A stretch of DNA of 53,158 nucleotides from Synechococcus sp. CS-1331 (GTDB lineage: Bacteria > Cyanobacteriota > Cyanobacteriia > PCC-6307 > Cyanobiaceae): assembly GCA_025127975.1 (NCBI GenBank), contig JAHLYQ010000013.1, positions 1 to 53,158 on the forward strand, read 5' to 3'. Shown in pieces: positions 8,066-17,278 of this stretch. The position numbers were made by a program, and so were the translations under genes. Numbering within the stretch: the first letter of the stretch is position 1; every line of letters starts with the position of its first letter. The notes beneath the pieces were generated by a model. It was not told where the DNA came from. It searched no databases and saw only the letters and a program-made list of their open reading frames with translations.

Positions 8066-10744
8066 ATGCCGTCGGCACCTGTGACCGTTGCCACCTCGGC
8101 TGATGCGCCGGTCGACTTTGACGCCCTGGTGGATCTGGGCATCAGCAAGCCCGCCCGCTACCTGGGCAATGAGCTGGGGGTGCAGCCGCGCGACTGGGAG
8201 GCCGATTGGAAGGAAGTAGGGGTGCGTTGGGCGCTCACCTACCCCGAGGTCTACGAGGTGGGGGCCAGTAACAGCGGCCACATCATTCTCTATTCGATCC
8301 TCAATGCCGTTCCCGGCCAGCTGTGCGACCGCAGCTACCTGCCGGCGCCTGATCTGGCCGCACGCCTGCGCGAGCGCGGCGCGCCCCTGTTTGCGGTTGA
8401 GAGCCGGCGGCCCCTGGCCGCCTTCGACATCCTGGGCTTCTCGCTCAGCTACGAACTGGGCGGCACCAACATCCTCGAGATGCTGGAGCTGGCCGGCATC
8501 CCGATCCGGGCGGCCGATCGCGGCGATCTGCCCCTGGCTCACCCGGATGCACCACCGCTGATCTTTGCCGGCGGCCCCACCGCCACCAGCAACCCGGAGC
8601 CCTTCGCCGCCTTCTTTGACTTCGTGGCCCTCGGCGATGGCGAGGAGCTGCTGCCGGAGATCGGCCTGGTGGTGGCCGAGGGCCGTGCCGCCGGCCTCAG
8701 CCGCCGGGCGCTGCTGAAGGATCTGGCCCAGGTGCCCGGGGTATACGTGCCCAGCCTCTATGGACCCGGTGCCGATCGGGTGAGCATCGAGCCGCTCGAA
8801 CCAGGCATCCCGGCCCGGATTCAGCGGCGCACCGCCACGCCCATGCCCCACTACGCCATGGGCCTGGTGCCCCACATCGAAACGGTGCACGACCGGCTCA
8901 CGGTGGAGATTCGCCGCGGCTGCACCCGCGGCTGCCGCTTCTGCCAGCCGGGGATGCTCACCCGACCCGCCCGCGATGTGGAGCCCGAAGCCGTCATCGA
9001 AGCGGTGGAAGAGGGTATGGGCCGCACCGGTTACGCCGATTTTTCGCTGCTGTCCCTGAGCTGCTCCGACTATCTGGCCCTGCCCGCCGTCGGCGTTGAG
9101 CTGCGCAACCGTCTTGCCGACAAAAATGTTTCCCTCACCCTGCCCAGCCAGCGGGTGGATCGCTTCGACGAGAACATCGCCCACATCCTGGGCGGCACCC
9201 GCAAGGCCGGCCTCACCTTTGCGCCGGAGGCCGGCAGCCAGCGCCTGCGCGACATCGTCAATAAGGGGCTCACCGACGCCGAGCTGCTGGCCGGCGTGCG
9301 TACGGCGATGGAGAACGGCTATCGCAAATTGAAGCTCTATTTCATGATCGGGCTGCCGGGGGAAACCGATGCCGACGTGCTCGGGATCGCCGATACATGC
9401 CAGGCCCTGCAGCGGCAGTGCGGCGATCTGGGCCGGCTGGAGCTAAATCTCACGATCAGCAACTTCACGCCCAAGCCCCACACGCCCTTCCAGTGGCACA
9501 GCGTCAGCACCGGCGAATTCCGGCGGCGCCAGGAATTGCTCCGAGGCGCCCTGCGCCAGTTGCGCGGCCTCAAGACCAACTTCACCGACGTGCGGCTTTC
9601 GGCGATCGAAGACTTCATCGGCCGCGGCGATAGGCAGCTGGCCCCGGTGATCGAGGCCGCCTGGCGCGCCGGCGCCGGCCTGGATGCCTGGTTTGAATCG
9701 GCCGAGCGCAGCTATGCCGCCTGGACCGGGGCGATCGAGGCGGCCGGCCTTGGCGGCCGCTACCGCCAGTTGGAGCTGGGCGCCTGGAGCGCCACTGAGG
9801 CCATGGCGGCGGCGGCTCTGGAGGCCTTCTGCCGCCAGAGCCTGCCCTGGGACCACATCGATTCGGGGCTCGAGAAGCGCTGGCTGGCGGAGGACCTGCA
9901 ACGGGCCCTAGCCGCCACCGTGGTGCCCGATTGCTCCTTCGCCGGCTGCAGCAGCTGCGGCGTATGCGGGCCCGAGCTGGGCCACAACGTGGTGATCCCA
10001 CCGCCGCCCATCCCGCCGGCCCAGCCCCAGCGGGCCCCCGCCAGTGAGCGGGTGGACCGGCTGCGGATCGGCTTTGCCAAAACCGGCTCCCTGGCGCTGA
10101 TCAGCCACCTCGACACCCTGCGGATGCTGGAGCGGGCCCTGCGCCGTTCCAGCCTGCCGGTGAGTTTCAGCGGCGGCTTCCACCCCTTGCCGCGGTTGCA
10201 GCTCGCCCTGCCCTTGCCCTTGGGGGTGGAGGGTCTCGGCGAGTGGCTCGATCTGGAGTTCACCGAGCAGGTAGATCCGGCGCTGGTGCGGGCCCGGCTG
10301 CAGCCCCAGTTGCCAGCTGAATTCCAGTTGCTGTCTGCCTTGCAGGTGCCGGTGTTTGGTGTGAGCCTCTCCCAGGAGCTGGAGGCGGCGCATTGGGACT
10401 TTGTTCTGCAGCCCCAGGCCGGGGCACCTTTGACGTCCCAGCAGTGGCAGCAGGCCCGTAGCGCCCTGCTGGCTTCCCAGACCCTGGCTTGGCAGGACAC
10501 CGATAAGAAAGGGCGGCCCCGCAGCCGCGATTGCCGGCCTTTTCTGCTGGATTTGGTGATCGCAGAGTTGTTCCCCGATGGCCCGGCGGCTTTCGATCTG
10601 CGGGCGGCAGTTGATAGCTCTGGCCGAAGCCTGAGGCCTGAGCAGCTGCAGCATTGGCTTGGTGAGCTGCTCGGCCAGCCGTTGACCGTTACCGCCCTGC
10701 GCCGCAGGGCCCTGCTGCTCAAGCCCGTGCTAACCTTCAACTAA
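8066..10744 (+). CDS. Fused radical SAM protein (TIGR03960 type) with DUF2344 domain
   Basis: An 892-residue fusion found in cyanobacteria and many anaerobes, with unknown reaction. The N-terminal part has a B12-binding-like region (VRWALTYPEVYEVGASNSGH), the centre the radical-SAM domain with C286-x3-C290-x2-C293 (GCTRGCRFCQPG), then a Cys-rich stretch near residues 623-635 (C-x4-C-x2-C-x2-C). The C-terminus from about 661 is the radical-SAM-linked DUF2344 domain (LRIGFAKTGSLALISHLDTL). ATG 8066 is preferred because AAGGA (8056-8060) sits five bases upstream. The gene precedes rne, an association typical for this family and suggestive of RNA modification or processing, which is inference. 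Confidence 0.85.
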   Translation: MPSAPVTVATSADAPVDFDALVDLGISKPARYLGNELGVQPRDWEADWKEVGVRWALTYPEVYEVGASNSGHIILYSILNAVPGQLCDRSYLPAPDLAARLRERGAPLFAVESRRPLAAFDILGFSLSYELGGTNILEMLELAGIPIRAADRGDLPLAHPDAPPLIFAGGPTATSNPEPFAAFFDFVALGDGEELLPEIGLVVAEGRAAGLSRRALLKDLAQVPGVYVPSLYGPGADRVSIEPLEPGIPARIQRRTATPMPHYAMGLVPHIETVHDRLTVEIRRGCTRGCRFCQPGMLTRPARDVEPEAVIEAVEEGMGRTGYADFSLLSLSCSDYLALPAVGVELRNRLADKNVSLTLPSQRVDRFDENIAHILGGTRKAGLTFAPEAGSQRLRDIVNKGLTDAELLAGVRTAMENGYRKLKLYFMIGLPGETDADVLGIADTCQALQRQCGDLGRLELNLTISNFTPKPHTPFQWHSVSTGEFRRRQELLRGALRQLRGLKTNFTDVRLSAIEDFIGRGDRQLAPVIEAAWRAGAGLDAWFESAERSYAAWTGAIEAAGLGGRYRQLELGAWSATEAMAAAALEAFCRQSLPWDHIDSGLEKRWLAEDLQRALAATVVPDCSFAGCSSCGVCGPELGHNVVIPPPPIPPAQPQRAPASERVDRLRIGFAKTGSLALISHLDTLRMLERALRRSSLPVSFSGGFHPLPRLQLALPLPLGVEGLGEWLDLEFTEQVDPALVRARLQPQLPAEFQLLSALQVPVFGVSLSQELEAAHWDFVLQPQAGAPLTSQQWQQARSALLASQTLAWQDTDKKGRPRSRDCRPFLLDLVIAELFPDGPAAFDLRAAVDSSGRSLRPEQLQHWLGELLGQPLTVTALRRRALLLKPVLTFN

Positions 10745-11105
10745 GGCGATTAGCTAGTTGAACCCGACGCTTCTCGGGTCACCAAGGCTGCCGGTAGCCA
10801 GATTCATTGGTTTCACCGCCCCAGGGCATATTTGCCCCAGTATTCGCCCCACTGCTTTCAAGGAGACGATTCCTGAAAGCTGTTCCGCGGCAGTTGATGC
10901 GCGGCTGATTCAGAACAGCATTTTCAGCAACAATTTTGCTAGGGCTTTCGGCCCCTGCCGCAGCCCCCTCGATTTAAGGGCTTCGCTACAGCCCAACTGC
11001 TACAGCCAACTGTTTTTGTTGTCCAGCTTGTTTGCACTACATCTGAAGCTGTCTTCGGTTTTTTCTATCCCTTGGTAGGCCCAGATGGGCCAAATTCCTT
11101 ACCCC
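10745..11105 (+). promoter_or_regulatory. Long spacer / probable rne 5' leader
   Basis: A 361-bp region without a credible gene (the open frame at 10758-11078 has no family features). It contains a hairpin-like CCCGA-CGCTTC-TCGGG at 10762-10777 soon after the upstream stop, and near its 3' end U-rich stretches (TGTTTTTGTTGT about 11009-11020 and CGGTTTTTTCTA about 11057-11068). RNase E genes in enterobacteria and cyanobacteria have long leaders with U-rich elements used for feedback control by RNase E itself; that this leader acts so is inferred. Confidence 0.45.
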
Positions 11106-13139
11106 ATGTCCCAGCAGATCGTCATTGCCGAGCAACTGCGGATCGCCGCGGTTCTCAACGATGAACGGGTAGATGAACTGGTAGTAGCCCAGGGCCGCTA
11201 CCAAATCGGAGATGTCTATCTCGGCACCATTGAAAACGTCTTGCCCGGTATCGATGCCGCCTTTGTAAACATCGGCGAAAGCGAGAAAAACGGCTTCATC
11301 CATGTCACCGATCTGGGCCCCTTGCGGCTGCGCAAAGGGGCGGCCGGCATCACCGAGTTGCTGGAGCCGCGCCAGAAGGTGCTCGTGCAGGTGATGAAGG
11401 AGCCCACTGGCACCAAGGGCCCCCGTCTGACTGGCAATTTGGCTCTGCCGGGGCGCTTTCTGGTGCTCCAGCCCCACGGCCAGGGTGTCAATATCTCCCG
11501 CCGCATTGATGGCGATAACGAGCGCAATCGCCTCCGGGCCCTTGGTGTGCTGATCAAGCCCCCGGGGGCTGGGCTGCTGATCCGCACCGAGGCTGAGTCC
11601 GTCAGCGAAGAGCTGCTGATTGATGATCTCGAGGCCCTGCTGCGCCAGTGGGAGGGCATCCAGACCGCCGCCGAGACTGCCAGCCCTCCGGTGCTGCTGA
11701 ACCGGGACGAAGATTTTGTCCATCGGGTGCTGCGCGATCTCTACAGCCCTGATCTGGTGCGGGTGGTGGTTGATACCCCCGAAGCAGTTGCCCGGGCCAA
11801 TGCCTTTTTGGGCTCGGATCACACCAACGTGCTTGTCGAGGCCCATGGCGAATCGGCCGAAATCCTCGAGCATTTCAAAGTAAATGCGGCAATTCGCGAT
11901 GCCCTCAAGCCGCGAGTTGATCTGCCTTCAGGTGGGTACGTGATCATCGAGCCCACCGAGGCGCTCACCGTCATTGATGTCAACTCAGGCTCCTTCACGC
12001 GCTCGGCCAACGCCCGCGAGACCGTGCTCTGGACCAACTGTGAGGCATCGGTTGAGATCGCCCGTCAGTTGAAACTGCGCAACATCGGTGGGGTGGTGAT
12101 CATCGATTTCATCGATATGGAGTCGCGCCGCGACCAGTTGCAGCTGCTTGAACACTTCACCCAGGCCGCCCGGGATGATTCGGCCCGGCCCCAGATCGCC
12201 CAGCTCACCGAGCTCGGTCTGGTGGAGCTCACCCGCAAGCGCCAGGGCCAGAACATCTATGAATTGTTTGGTCGCGCCTGCCCTAGCTGTGGTGGGCTCG
12301 GCCATGTGGCCGTGCTGCCTGGCATGGATACACTCCAGCCCTTGGCCAGCGTGGCTGGCCTGGTGCGCTCAGCCGCATCGGCCCGGGCTGAAGTCGCGAG
12401 CCCGGCGACTGCTGGCGAGACCAGCGGCGGCCGCCGCCGTCGCGGGGGCCGCGGGGGCCGCGGCAGCACTGAATTGGTGGAGGCAAATGCCAGCTCTGAA
12501 GCCTTTGAATCCTCCGCAGAGGAGGCTCCCCGGGCGCCCAGCCCCGCCAGCATCGAGCCTGCTCCGCGTCGCTTCGACCAGGAGGTCATCGCCGTCCCCA
12601 TGGATGCCGATCAGGAGCTGGTGTTTGGCTGGATGGGTCTGAACCCGGCCCTGCTGCTTGACCAGCCCCCCAGTGGTGACAACGTCGTTGTGCGGGTGGT
12701 CCGCCCTGGCTTGGATGCCGAGCTGGTGCTCGAGGAGGCGCGGCAACAGCTGGCGGCAAGCGGCACCCGCCGCCGCCGCGGTCGCGGTGGTCGCGGTGGT
12801 GCTGGGCTGACCTCCCAAGAACAGTCCGGCGAGGAGCCGGGCGCTGAGGCCCCGGTTCAGATTCGCGCCCAGCGGGATTTGCCCGCCATGGTTGAGATCA
12901 CACCCCTGCCGGAGGCGCATCAGCCGGAAACGGTGGTCACCGTTTCAGTGCCCACTGTTGTGAGTATTGCTCCTCCCGAGGTGGAGCTGCCGGCCCGCCG
13001 GGGACGCACCCGCAGCTCGGCGGCCAGCAATGGCTCCAAACCTGCCGCTGCCAAAGCCACACTCGCCGTTGCCGAGCCCGAGCTGGACGAAGCCGGCGAG
13101 CCCCGCCGCCGCCGCCGTCGCTCATCTGCCCCCACCTGA
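11106..13139 (+). CDS. rne: Ribonuclease E/G
   Basis: Endoribonuclease starting mRNA decay and rRNA/tRNA processing. The catalytic core shows the S1-containing N-terminus (YLGTIENVLPGIDAAFVNIG), Mg-binding D291 (VIDVNSGSF) and D334 (IIDFIDMES) and the zinc-link C-P-S-C in ACPSCGG. After about residue 420 the sequence is low-complexity with Arg/Gly blocks (RRRRGGRGGRG; RRRRGRGGRGG). It ends EPRRRRRRSSAPT, containing the RRRRRRSSA nonapeptide that in Anabaena binds polynucleotide phosphorylase. ATG 11106 (MSQQIVIAEQL) matches the family; an in-frame ATG at 11085 adds seven residues. rnhB follows within 3 bp, so cotranscription is very likely. Confidence 0.95.
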   Translation: MSQQIVIAEQLRIAAVLNDERVDELVVAQGRYQIGDVYLGTIENVLPGIDAAFVNIGESEKNGFIHVTDLGPLRLRKGAAGITELLEPRQKVLVQVMKEPTGTKGPRLTGNLALPGRFLVLQPHGQGVNISRRIDGDNERNRLRALGVLIKPPGAGLLIRTEAESVSEELLIDDLEALLRQWEGIQTAAETASPPVLLNRDEDFVHRVLRDLYSPDLVRVVVDTPEAVARANAFLGSDHTNVLVEAHGESAEILEHFKVNAAIRDALKPRVDLPSGGYVIIEPTEALTVIDVNSGSFTRSANARETVLWTNCEASVEIARQLKLRNIGGVVIIDFIDMESRRDQLQLLEHFTQAARDDSARPQIAQLTELGLVELTRKRQGQNIYELFGRACPSCGGLGHVAVLPGMDTLQPLASVAGLVRSAASARAEVASPATAGETSGGRRRRGGRGGRGSTELVEANASSEAFESSAEEAPRAPSPASIEPAPRRFDQEVIAVPMDADQELVFGWMGLNPALLLDQPPSGDNVVVRVVRPGLDAELVLEEARQQLAASGTRRRRGRGGRGGAGLTSQEQSGEEPGAEAPVQIRAQRDLPAMVEITPLPEAHQPETVVTVSVPTVVSIAPPEVELPARRGRTRSSAASNGSKPAAAKATLAVAEPELDEAGEPRRRRRRSSAPT

Positions 13140-13142
13140 TTG

Positions 13143-13775
13143 ATGTTGACGGATCCCTGGCAGGGCAGGGATCCCCTCGCCTGTGCCGGGGTGGATGAGG
13201 TGGGTCGGGGCAGCATGTTTGGTCCGGTCATTGCCGGCGCCGTGGTGTTAGGGCAGCCCTGCCTCGCGCCGCTGGCTGCCGTGGGCCTCACCGACAGTAA
13301 AAAGCTCACTGCGCGGCGGCGCGCAGATCTGGTGCCCACCATCCAAAACCTGGCCGAAGCCTGGGCCCTGGGCCAGGCTTCGGCAGCTGAGATCGACCGC
13401 CATGGCATTCGAGTTGCCACCGAGTGGGCCATGCTTCGCGCAGTTCAGAAGTTGCCCCGGCCTCCCCAGCTGCTGCTGGTGGATGGGGTGTTACCCCTGC
13501 GGTGCTGGAGCGGGGAGCAGGTCACCCTGGTGCGCGGCGACAGCCACTGTCTGGCGATCGCGGCGGCCAGCGTGCTGGCCAAGCAGGCCCGTGACGGCTT
13601 GATCGGCGAGCTGGCCAAGAGCTATCCGGGCTATGGCCTAGAGCGCCATGCGGGCTATGGCACGGCCCAGCACCGCCAGGCCCTCCAGGACTTAGGGCCC
13701 ACGCCCCTGCACCGGCTCAGCTTTCTGAGTCGGGTTGTCCCCTGTGCTCCTGGCACCAGAGCTGGAAGTCCTTGA
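13143..13775 (+). CDS. rnhB: Ribonuclease HII
   Basis: RNase HII cuts the RNA strand of RNA-DNA hybrids and removes single misincorporated ribonucleotides. The 210-residue protein carries the catalytic acids D18-E19 in [15 protein letters not shown]114 in LLVDGV and D151 after [20 protein letters not shown]. The ATG at 13143 is chosen over an adjoining TTG at 13140. It follows the rne stop (13137-13139) almost directly. The 3' end overlaps the convergent DUF1997 gene by 59 bp; the last residues (PGTRAGSP) are in this overlap and probably dispensable. Confidence 0.95.
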   Translation: MLTDPWQGRDPLACAGVDEVGRGSMFGPVIAGAVVLGQPCLAPLAAVGLTDSKKLTARRRADLVPTIQNLAEAWALGQASAAEIDRHGIRVATEWAMLRAVQKLPRPPQLLLVDGVLPLRCWSGEQVTLVRGDSHCLAIAAASVLAKQARDGLIGELAKSYPGYGLERHAGYGTAQHRQALQDLGPTPLHRLSFLSRVVPCAPGTRAGSP

Positions 13776-14253
13776 TCAGCTGGTCTCTCACCCGCCCCTT
13801 GATGCCCAGCAGGATGCCAGCCAGCAGGGACTGGCCCGTGCGTTCGAGCACCTTGGCAGGAATCAGTTTGAGCAGGGGGGGTTGGCTCACTGCCACCGCC
13901 AACGTGGCCTGGCCCTCCAGCCCTGCTGCTCCTGCCGTGAGCCAGGAGCCCAGGGTCAGCTGAAAATCATCCACCAGGCCCAGCCCCTCCAGTTCGCATT
14001 CGCTGGATTCCAGCAGCAACTTCCCCGCTGCCAGGCTCGTGCGCAGGGTGACCACCGGATGGATCTCCAGCTTGAACACCTGCAGGTGGGTGACGGAGTA
14101 GCGGTAGTGGCCGGGCTCGAGGGCTTTGAGTTGGCTGGGGTCAAACAGAGCCCTGACCACCCGGTCTGTCTGGCTCAGGTAGGAGGCCAACCGGTCGGGT
14201 TGGTCGCTTACGGCGAGTTGAAGTTCTTGACTGGCGCTAAAGGCCAGGGGCAT
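13717..14253 (-). CDS. DUF1997 family protein
   Basis: A 178-residue protein of the DUF1997 family, found in cyanobacteria and plastids, function unknown. Visible features are an N-terminal region ([20 protein letters not shown]), alternating beta-strand segments in the centre ([20 protein letters not shown]) and a C-terminal helix ending in [10 protein letters not shown]. No signal peptide or membrane helix is seen. ATG 14253 (MPLAFSAS) is preferred over the longer frame to 14367, whose first residues overlap the pheA start. It is convergent with rnhB and divergent from pheA. Confidence 0.7.
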   Translation of the reverse strand: MPLAFSASQELQLAVSDQPDRLASYLSQTDRVVRALFDPSQLKALEPGHYRYSVTHLQVFKLEIHPVVTLRTSLAAGKLLLESSECELEGLGLVDDFQLTLGSWLTAGAAGLEGQATLAVAVSQPPLLKLIPAKVLERTGQSLLAGILLGIKGRVRDQLIKDFQLWCQEHRGQPDSES

Positions 14254-14322
14254 GGCCTGCGGGCCGGCGCGGCATGATCCTATCGGCCCGGTTGGGTTGC
14301 CTTTCCTCAGTTTTTGCAAACG

Positions 14323-15150
14323 ATGCGTTTTGCCTTTCTCGGCCCGGTCGGTACCTATGGCGAGCAAGCGGCCCGGCAGTTAGCTGAGCTGGAGGAGGTG
14401 GCCAAGCCTGAGTTGGTGCCCCAGTCGGGGATCCGGGCCGTCGTACAGGCCCTGGCCCATGGCAGTTGTGATGCGGCGGTCGTGCCGGTTGAGAACTCGG
14501 TTGAGGGCGGGGTTACCTCCTGCCTCGACTCTCTCTGGGAACACCCGGATCTCACGGTGACCCGGGCCCTGGTGTTGCCGATTCGCCATGCCCTGCTTGG
14601 GAGTGGCCCGATCGAGGGGGTCAGCGAGGTGCTCTCCCATCCCCAGGCCCTGGCCCAGTGCAGTCAGTGGCTTGCCGATAACCTGCCCCGGGCCCTGCAG
14701 CTGCCCACCAGCTCCACGGCCGAGGCGGCCCGGCTGGTGGCTGGCAGCCGCTTCCGGGCGGCGATCGCCTCCCAGCAGGCCGGCGGGGAGCATGGGCTGC
14801 TGGAATTGGCCTATCCGATCAATGACGTGCCGGGCAACTGCACCCGTTTCCTGCTGCTGCGTCGGGCACCCCGCTCCCTCCACGGCCCAATGGCCAGCCT
14901 GGCCTTCTCGATGCACTCCAACAAGCCTGGGGCCCTGCTGGAGGCTTTGGCCTGTTTCGCCCAGCGGGGCCTCAACATGAGCCGGATCGAGTCGCGGCCT
15001 TCGAAACGGGAGATGGGCGAATACATCTTTTTTGTGGATCTGGAGCTGCCTGAGGGCTCCGCTCCGCTCGAGCATGCCCTCGAAGGATTGCGGCCCCTCT
15101 GCGCCCATCTGGCCCTGTTCGGCGCCTATCCGATCACCAATCTCAGCTAG
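14323..15150 (+). CDS. pheA: Prephenate dehydratase
   Basis: Converts prephenate to phenylpyruvate in phenylalanine synthesis. The 275-residue monofunctional protein has the N-terminal FAFLGPVGTYGEQAA, the substrate-site motif VPVENSVEGGVTSCLDSL and a C-terminal ACT regulatory domain with SNKPGALLEAL and the ESRPSK segment that binds phenylalanine for feedback inhibition. There is no fused chorismate mutase. ATG 14323 is preferred to a TTG nine bases upstream. Its stop overlaps the stop of the convergent methyltransferase gene by four bases. Confidence 0.94.
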   Translation: MRFAFLGPVGTYGEQAARQLAELEEVAKPELVPQSGIRAVVQALAHGSCDAAVVPVENSVEGGVTSCLDSLWEHPDLTVTRALVLPIRHALLGSGPIEGVSEVLSHPQALAQCSQWLADNLPRALQLPTSSTAEAARLVAGSRFRAAIASQQAGGEHGLLELAYPINDVPGNCTRFLLLRRAPRSLHGPMASLAFSMHSNKPGALLEALACFAQRGLNMSRIESRPSKREMGEYIFFVDLELPEGSAPLEHALEGLRPLCAHLALFGAYPITNLS

Positions 15151-16100
15151 CCGGGCTTGCTGCCGCGGAACACCCCGAACTGCATCAGCCCGGTGGCAAA
15201 GGCCCAGTGCATCAACAGGATGGTGGGTGTTTCGCGCAGGCCCTGCAGCACGGCCTTGGGCCCCAGGCCCAGAATCGCCCCGGGCCGGCGCACCCCCTCA
15301 GCTATCGAATCGATCCAGGATGGCAGGGTGGCCTGGCTCCAGTCGCCGGTCTCGATCGCCATGGCGGCGGCATACGGGCTCTGCTGGAGGTGCTGCTGCA
15401 AGCCGCCAATGGTGGCAAATTCAGGATGGGCCCACTGCTCCAGCAACTGGCGCATCACCCAGCGCTCCGCCCTGCCCATGGGGCCATCGCGCCGGTTCCA
15501 GTCAGCCACGGCCAGCAGGCCCCCCGGTTTGAGCACCCGCAGGAGCTCGTCGGCATAGCGCTGCTTGTCGGGCATGTGGGGGCAGGCCTCCACACTCCAG
15601 ACAGCGTCAAAACTGGCGTCAGGCAACTCCAGAGCCAGGGCATCCATCACGGCAAAGCGGCAGCTCAGCCCCGCTGGGGTCAGGGAGCGGGCCCGTTCGA
15701 TCTGGGCAGGGCTGATGCTGATCCCCACCACCTTGAAGCCGTAGTCGCGGGCCAGGATTCGGGCGCTGCCGCCGATGCCGCAGCCCACATCCAGCAGCGT
15801 TGATCCGGGCGGCAGCTGGTCTAGAGCGCTCCAGCGCACCAGCTCATGCACGAAGGCCGCTTTGGCGGCTCGGAAATCCGGGCGCTGCTGGCGGCCTGGA
15901 GCTGATTTTTGGTAGTAGCCCAGGTGGATGTGGTCGCCCCAGAGGCGCTCCAGCAGCCGGTCGGTGGTCCAGCGGTCGTAGGCCGCTGCAACGCTGGCTG
16001 CCGATTCGTAGCGGCGCCGCTGCCTCAGCCAGAGGCCGGCGGCCAGGGCCAGAATTCCGGCGCCAAGGATTGTGGCCAGGGGCCAGCTGGGAGGGAGCAT
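15147..16100 (-). CDS. MPBQ/MSBQ methyltransferase
   Basis: Methylates 2-methyl-6-phytylbenzoquinol (tocopherol path) and the solanesyl analogue (plastoquinone path). The 317-residue protein begins with a hydrophobic helix that anchors it to membrane, followed by AYDRWTTDRLLERLWGDHIH, the SAM-binding motif LLDVGCGIGGSARIL, SVEACPHMPDK, LLRVLKPGGLLAVADWN and a C-terminal PTILLMHWAFATGL. These match the Synechocystis Sll0418 type more closely than the related gamma-tocopherol methyltransferase, but the two are similar enough that the substrate is not fully settled. The ATG at 16100 is preferred to TTG 16103. Confidence 0.85.
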   Translation of the reverse strand: MLPPSWPLATILGAGILALAAGLWLRQRRRYESAASVAAAYDRWTTDRLLERLWGDHIHLGYYQKSAPGRQQRPDFRAAKAAFVHELVRWSALDQLPPGSTLLDVGCGIGGSARILARDYGFKVVGISISPAQIERARSLTPAGLSCRFAVMDALALELPDASFDAVWSVEACPHMPDKQRYADELLRVLKPGGLLAVADWNRRDGPMGRAERWVMRQLLEQWAHPEFATIGGLQQHLQQSPYAAAMAIETGDWSQATLPSWIDSIAEGVRRPGAILGLGPKAVLQGLRETPTILLMHWAFATGLMQFGVFRGSKPG

Positions 16101-16126
16101 CAAACCGGGAGCCGGTGCTGGAGGGT

Positions 16127-16774
16127 TTATTGGGGTTGGAAGGTGTCCTTGAGCACGGTGCGGGCAGCCAGTTGCCGGCGGGTCTGGTCGAGCAGCTCGT
16201 ATTCCTGGCGAAGCCGCTCGCTGGTGTCGGTGATCTCCAGCAGGGCTTGTTGGTGGTCGGCAACCGGGCCGCCCAAGTGGGCTCCGATCCAGAAGGACAG
16301 CTCCCTGGGCAGGTCCGGCAGATCGCTGGGCAAGGTGGTGGGCTTGCCGATCAGCTTGCCGGTGAGCTCCACCACATCGCGCAGGGCCTGGGTCACTTCA
16401 CCGCTGAGGGTCTCCAGTTCGGCGTGGCTGGCTGCGGGCTCATCTTCGATCCAGCTCACCAGGCCTATCCGGAAGGGGGCCTCCCGCACGATCTCGAGAA
16501 CCCTGAAGCGCTGCTGGCCCATGGTGACAACGTTGCTGCGATCGTCGTCCTGGGTTTGGCAGTGCAGGATTTCGGCGCAGCAGCCCACCGCTGCCATGGC
16601 CTGGGTCTGGGGATCCCAGCGCACCACACCGAAGCGTTGGTCGCCTGCCATCGCCGTGCGCAGCAGCATCCTGTAGCGGGGCTCGAAGATGTGGAGCGGC
16701 AGCACTTCCTGGGGGAAGAGCACCACATCGGGCAGTGGAAACAGCGGCAGCTCCCGCACGGCCAGTTCGCCCAT
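16127..16774 (-). CDS. Lon N-terminal (substrate-binding) domain protein
   Basis: A stand-alone 215-residue protein made of the Lon protease N-terminal domain without ATPase or protease parts. Seen: LPLFPLPDVVLFPQEVLPLH, FEPRYRMLL, and the later GQQRFRVLEI strand; the C-terminal half is helical (QALLEITDTSERLRQEYELL). Cyanobacteria and plastids have such proteins beside ribosomal genes; suggested as adaptors or chaperones, without proof. It is placed just downstream of rpsJ in the same direction (60-bp gap), so it may be the last gene of the str operon. Confidence 0.85.
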   Translation of the reverse strand: MGELAVRELPLFPLPDVVLFPQEVLPLHIFEPRYRMLLRTAMAGDQRFGVVRWDPQTQAMAAVGCCAEILHCQTQDDDRSNVVTMGQQRFRVLEIVREAPFRIGLVSWIEDEPAASHAELETLSGEVTQALRDVVELTGKLIGKPTTLPSDLPDLPRELSFWIGAHLGGPVADHQQALLEITDTSERLRQEYELLDQTRRQLAARTVLKDTFQPQ

Positions 16775-16834
16775 GGCTTGATCAGGAGTGTCAAACCATC
16801 CTATAAAAATCTGCCGGGCGCCGGGGCGTGCGGC

Positions 16835-17155
16835 TCAGAGCTTGACTTCGATGTCAACTCCGCTGGGCAGGTCGAGCTTCATCAGGGCGTCGATTGTTTT
16901 GGCGGAGGGGCTGTAGATATCGATGATGCGGCGGTGGGTGCGGGTTTCGAAGTGCTCCCTCGAATCCTTGTCCACGTGAGGAGAGCGCAGCACGCAATAA
17001 ATCTTGCGCTTGGTGGGCAGGGGGATGGGGCCGATTGCCGTGGCGGCGGTGTGATCGGCGGTTTCGATGATTTTTTCGCAGGAGAGATCCAGCATGCGGC
17101 GATCAAAGGCCTTCAGGCGGATCCGAATCTTCTGCTGGGCGATGGCTGTGGACAT
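16835..17155 (-). CDS. rpsJ: 30S ribosomal protein S10
   Basis: S10 is a 30S head protein that also works with NusB in antitermination. The 106-residue sequence contains [32 protein letters not shown] and [16 protein letters not shown], all standard. The ATG at 17155 gives the usual cyanobacterial length. In cyanobacteria rpsJ is placed after tuf in the str operon rather than at the head of the S10 operon, as here. A hairpin lies between tuf and rpsJ, so part of its transcripts may come from a promoter in the 123-bp gap or from readthrough. Confidence 0.97.
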   Translation of the reverse strand: MSTAIAQQKIRIRLKAFDRRMLDLSCEKIIETADHTAATAIGPIPLPTKRKIYCVLRSPHVDKDSREHFETRTHRRIIDIYSPSAKTIDALMKLDLPSGVDIEVKL

Positions 17156-17231
17156 GTTTAATCGGGCGTTCGGTTAGCCCCAGAGCCGCAGGCCCTGGTG
17201 GCAGCAATGGATGGGTTGTCGAGGTGCGCTG

Positions 17232-17260
17232 AAAAGGGGTGGGTCCCATAGGCCCACCCC
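17232..17260 (-). terminator. Terminator-like hairpin after tuf
   Basis: On the minus strand GGGGTGGG (17260-17253) pairs with CCCACCCC (17243-17236) over a 9-nt loop, then TTTTC. It starts 19 nt after the tuf stop. The U-tract is short, so it may only attenuate transcription into rpsJ. Confidence 0.65.
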
Positions 17261-17278
17261 AGTCAACTTAGCTCAGGG

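Noticed and set aside
10758..11078. Open frame of 106 codons before rne.
   Set aside because: Composition unlike a protein, no family, lies in the probable rne leader.
6343..14765. GCGATCGC (HIP1) octamers near 6344, 13555 and 14759.
   Set aside because: Only a few were noticed, and this octamer is expected in many cyanobacteria; no local enrichment worth reporting.
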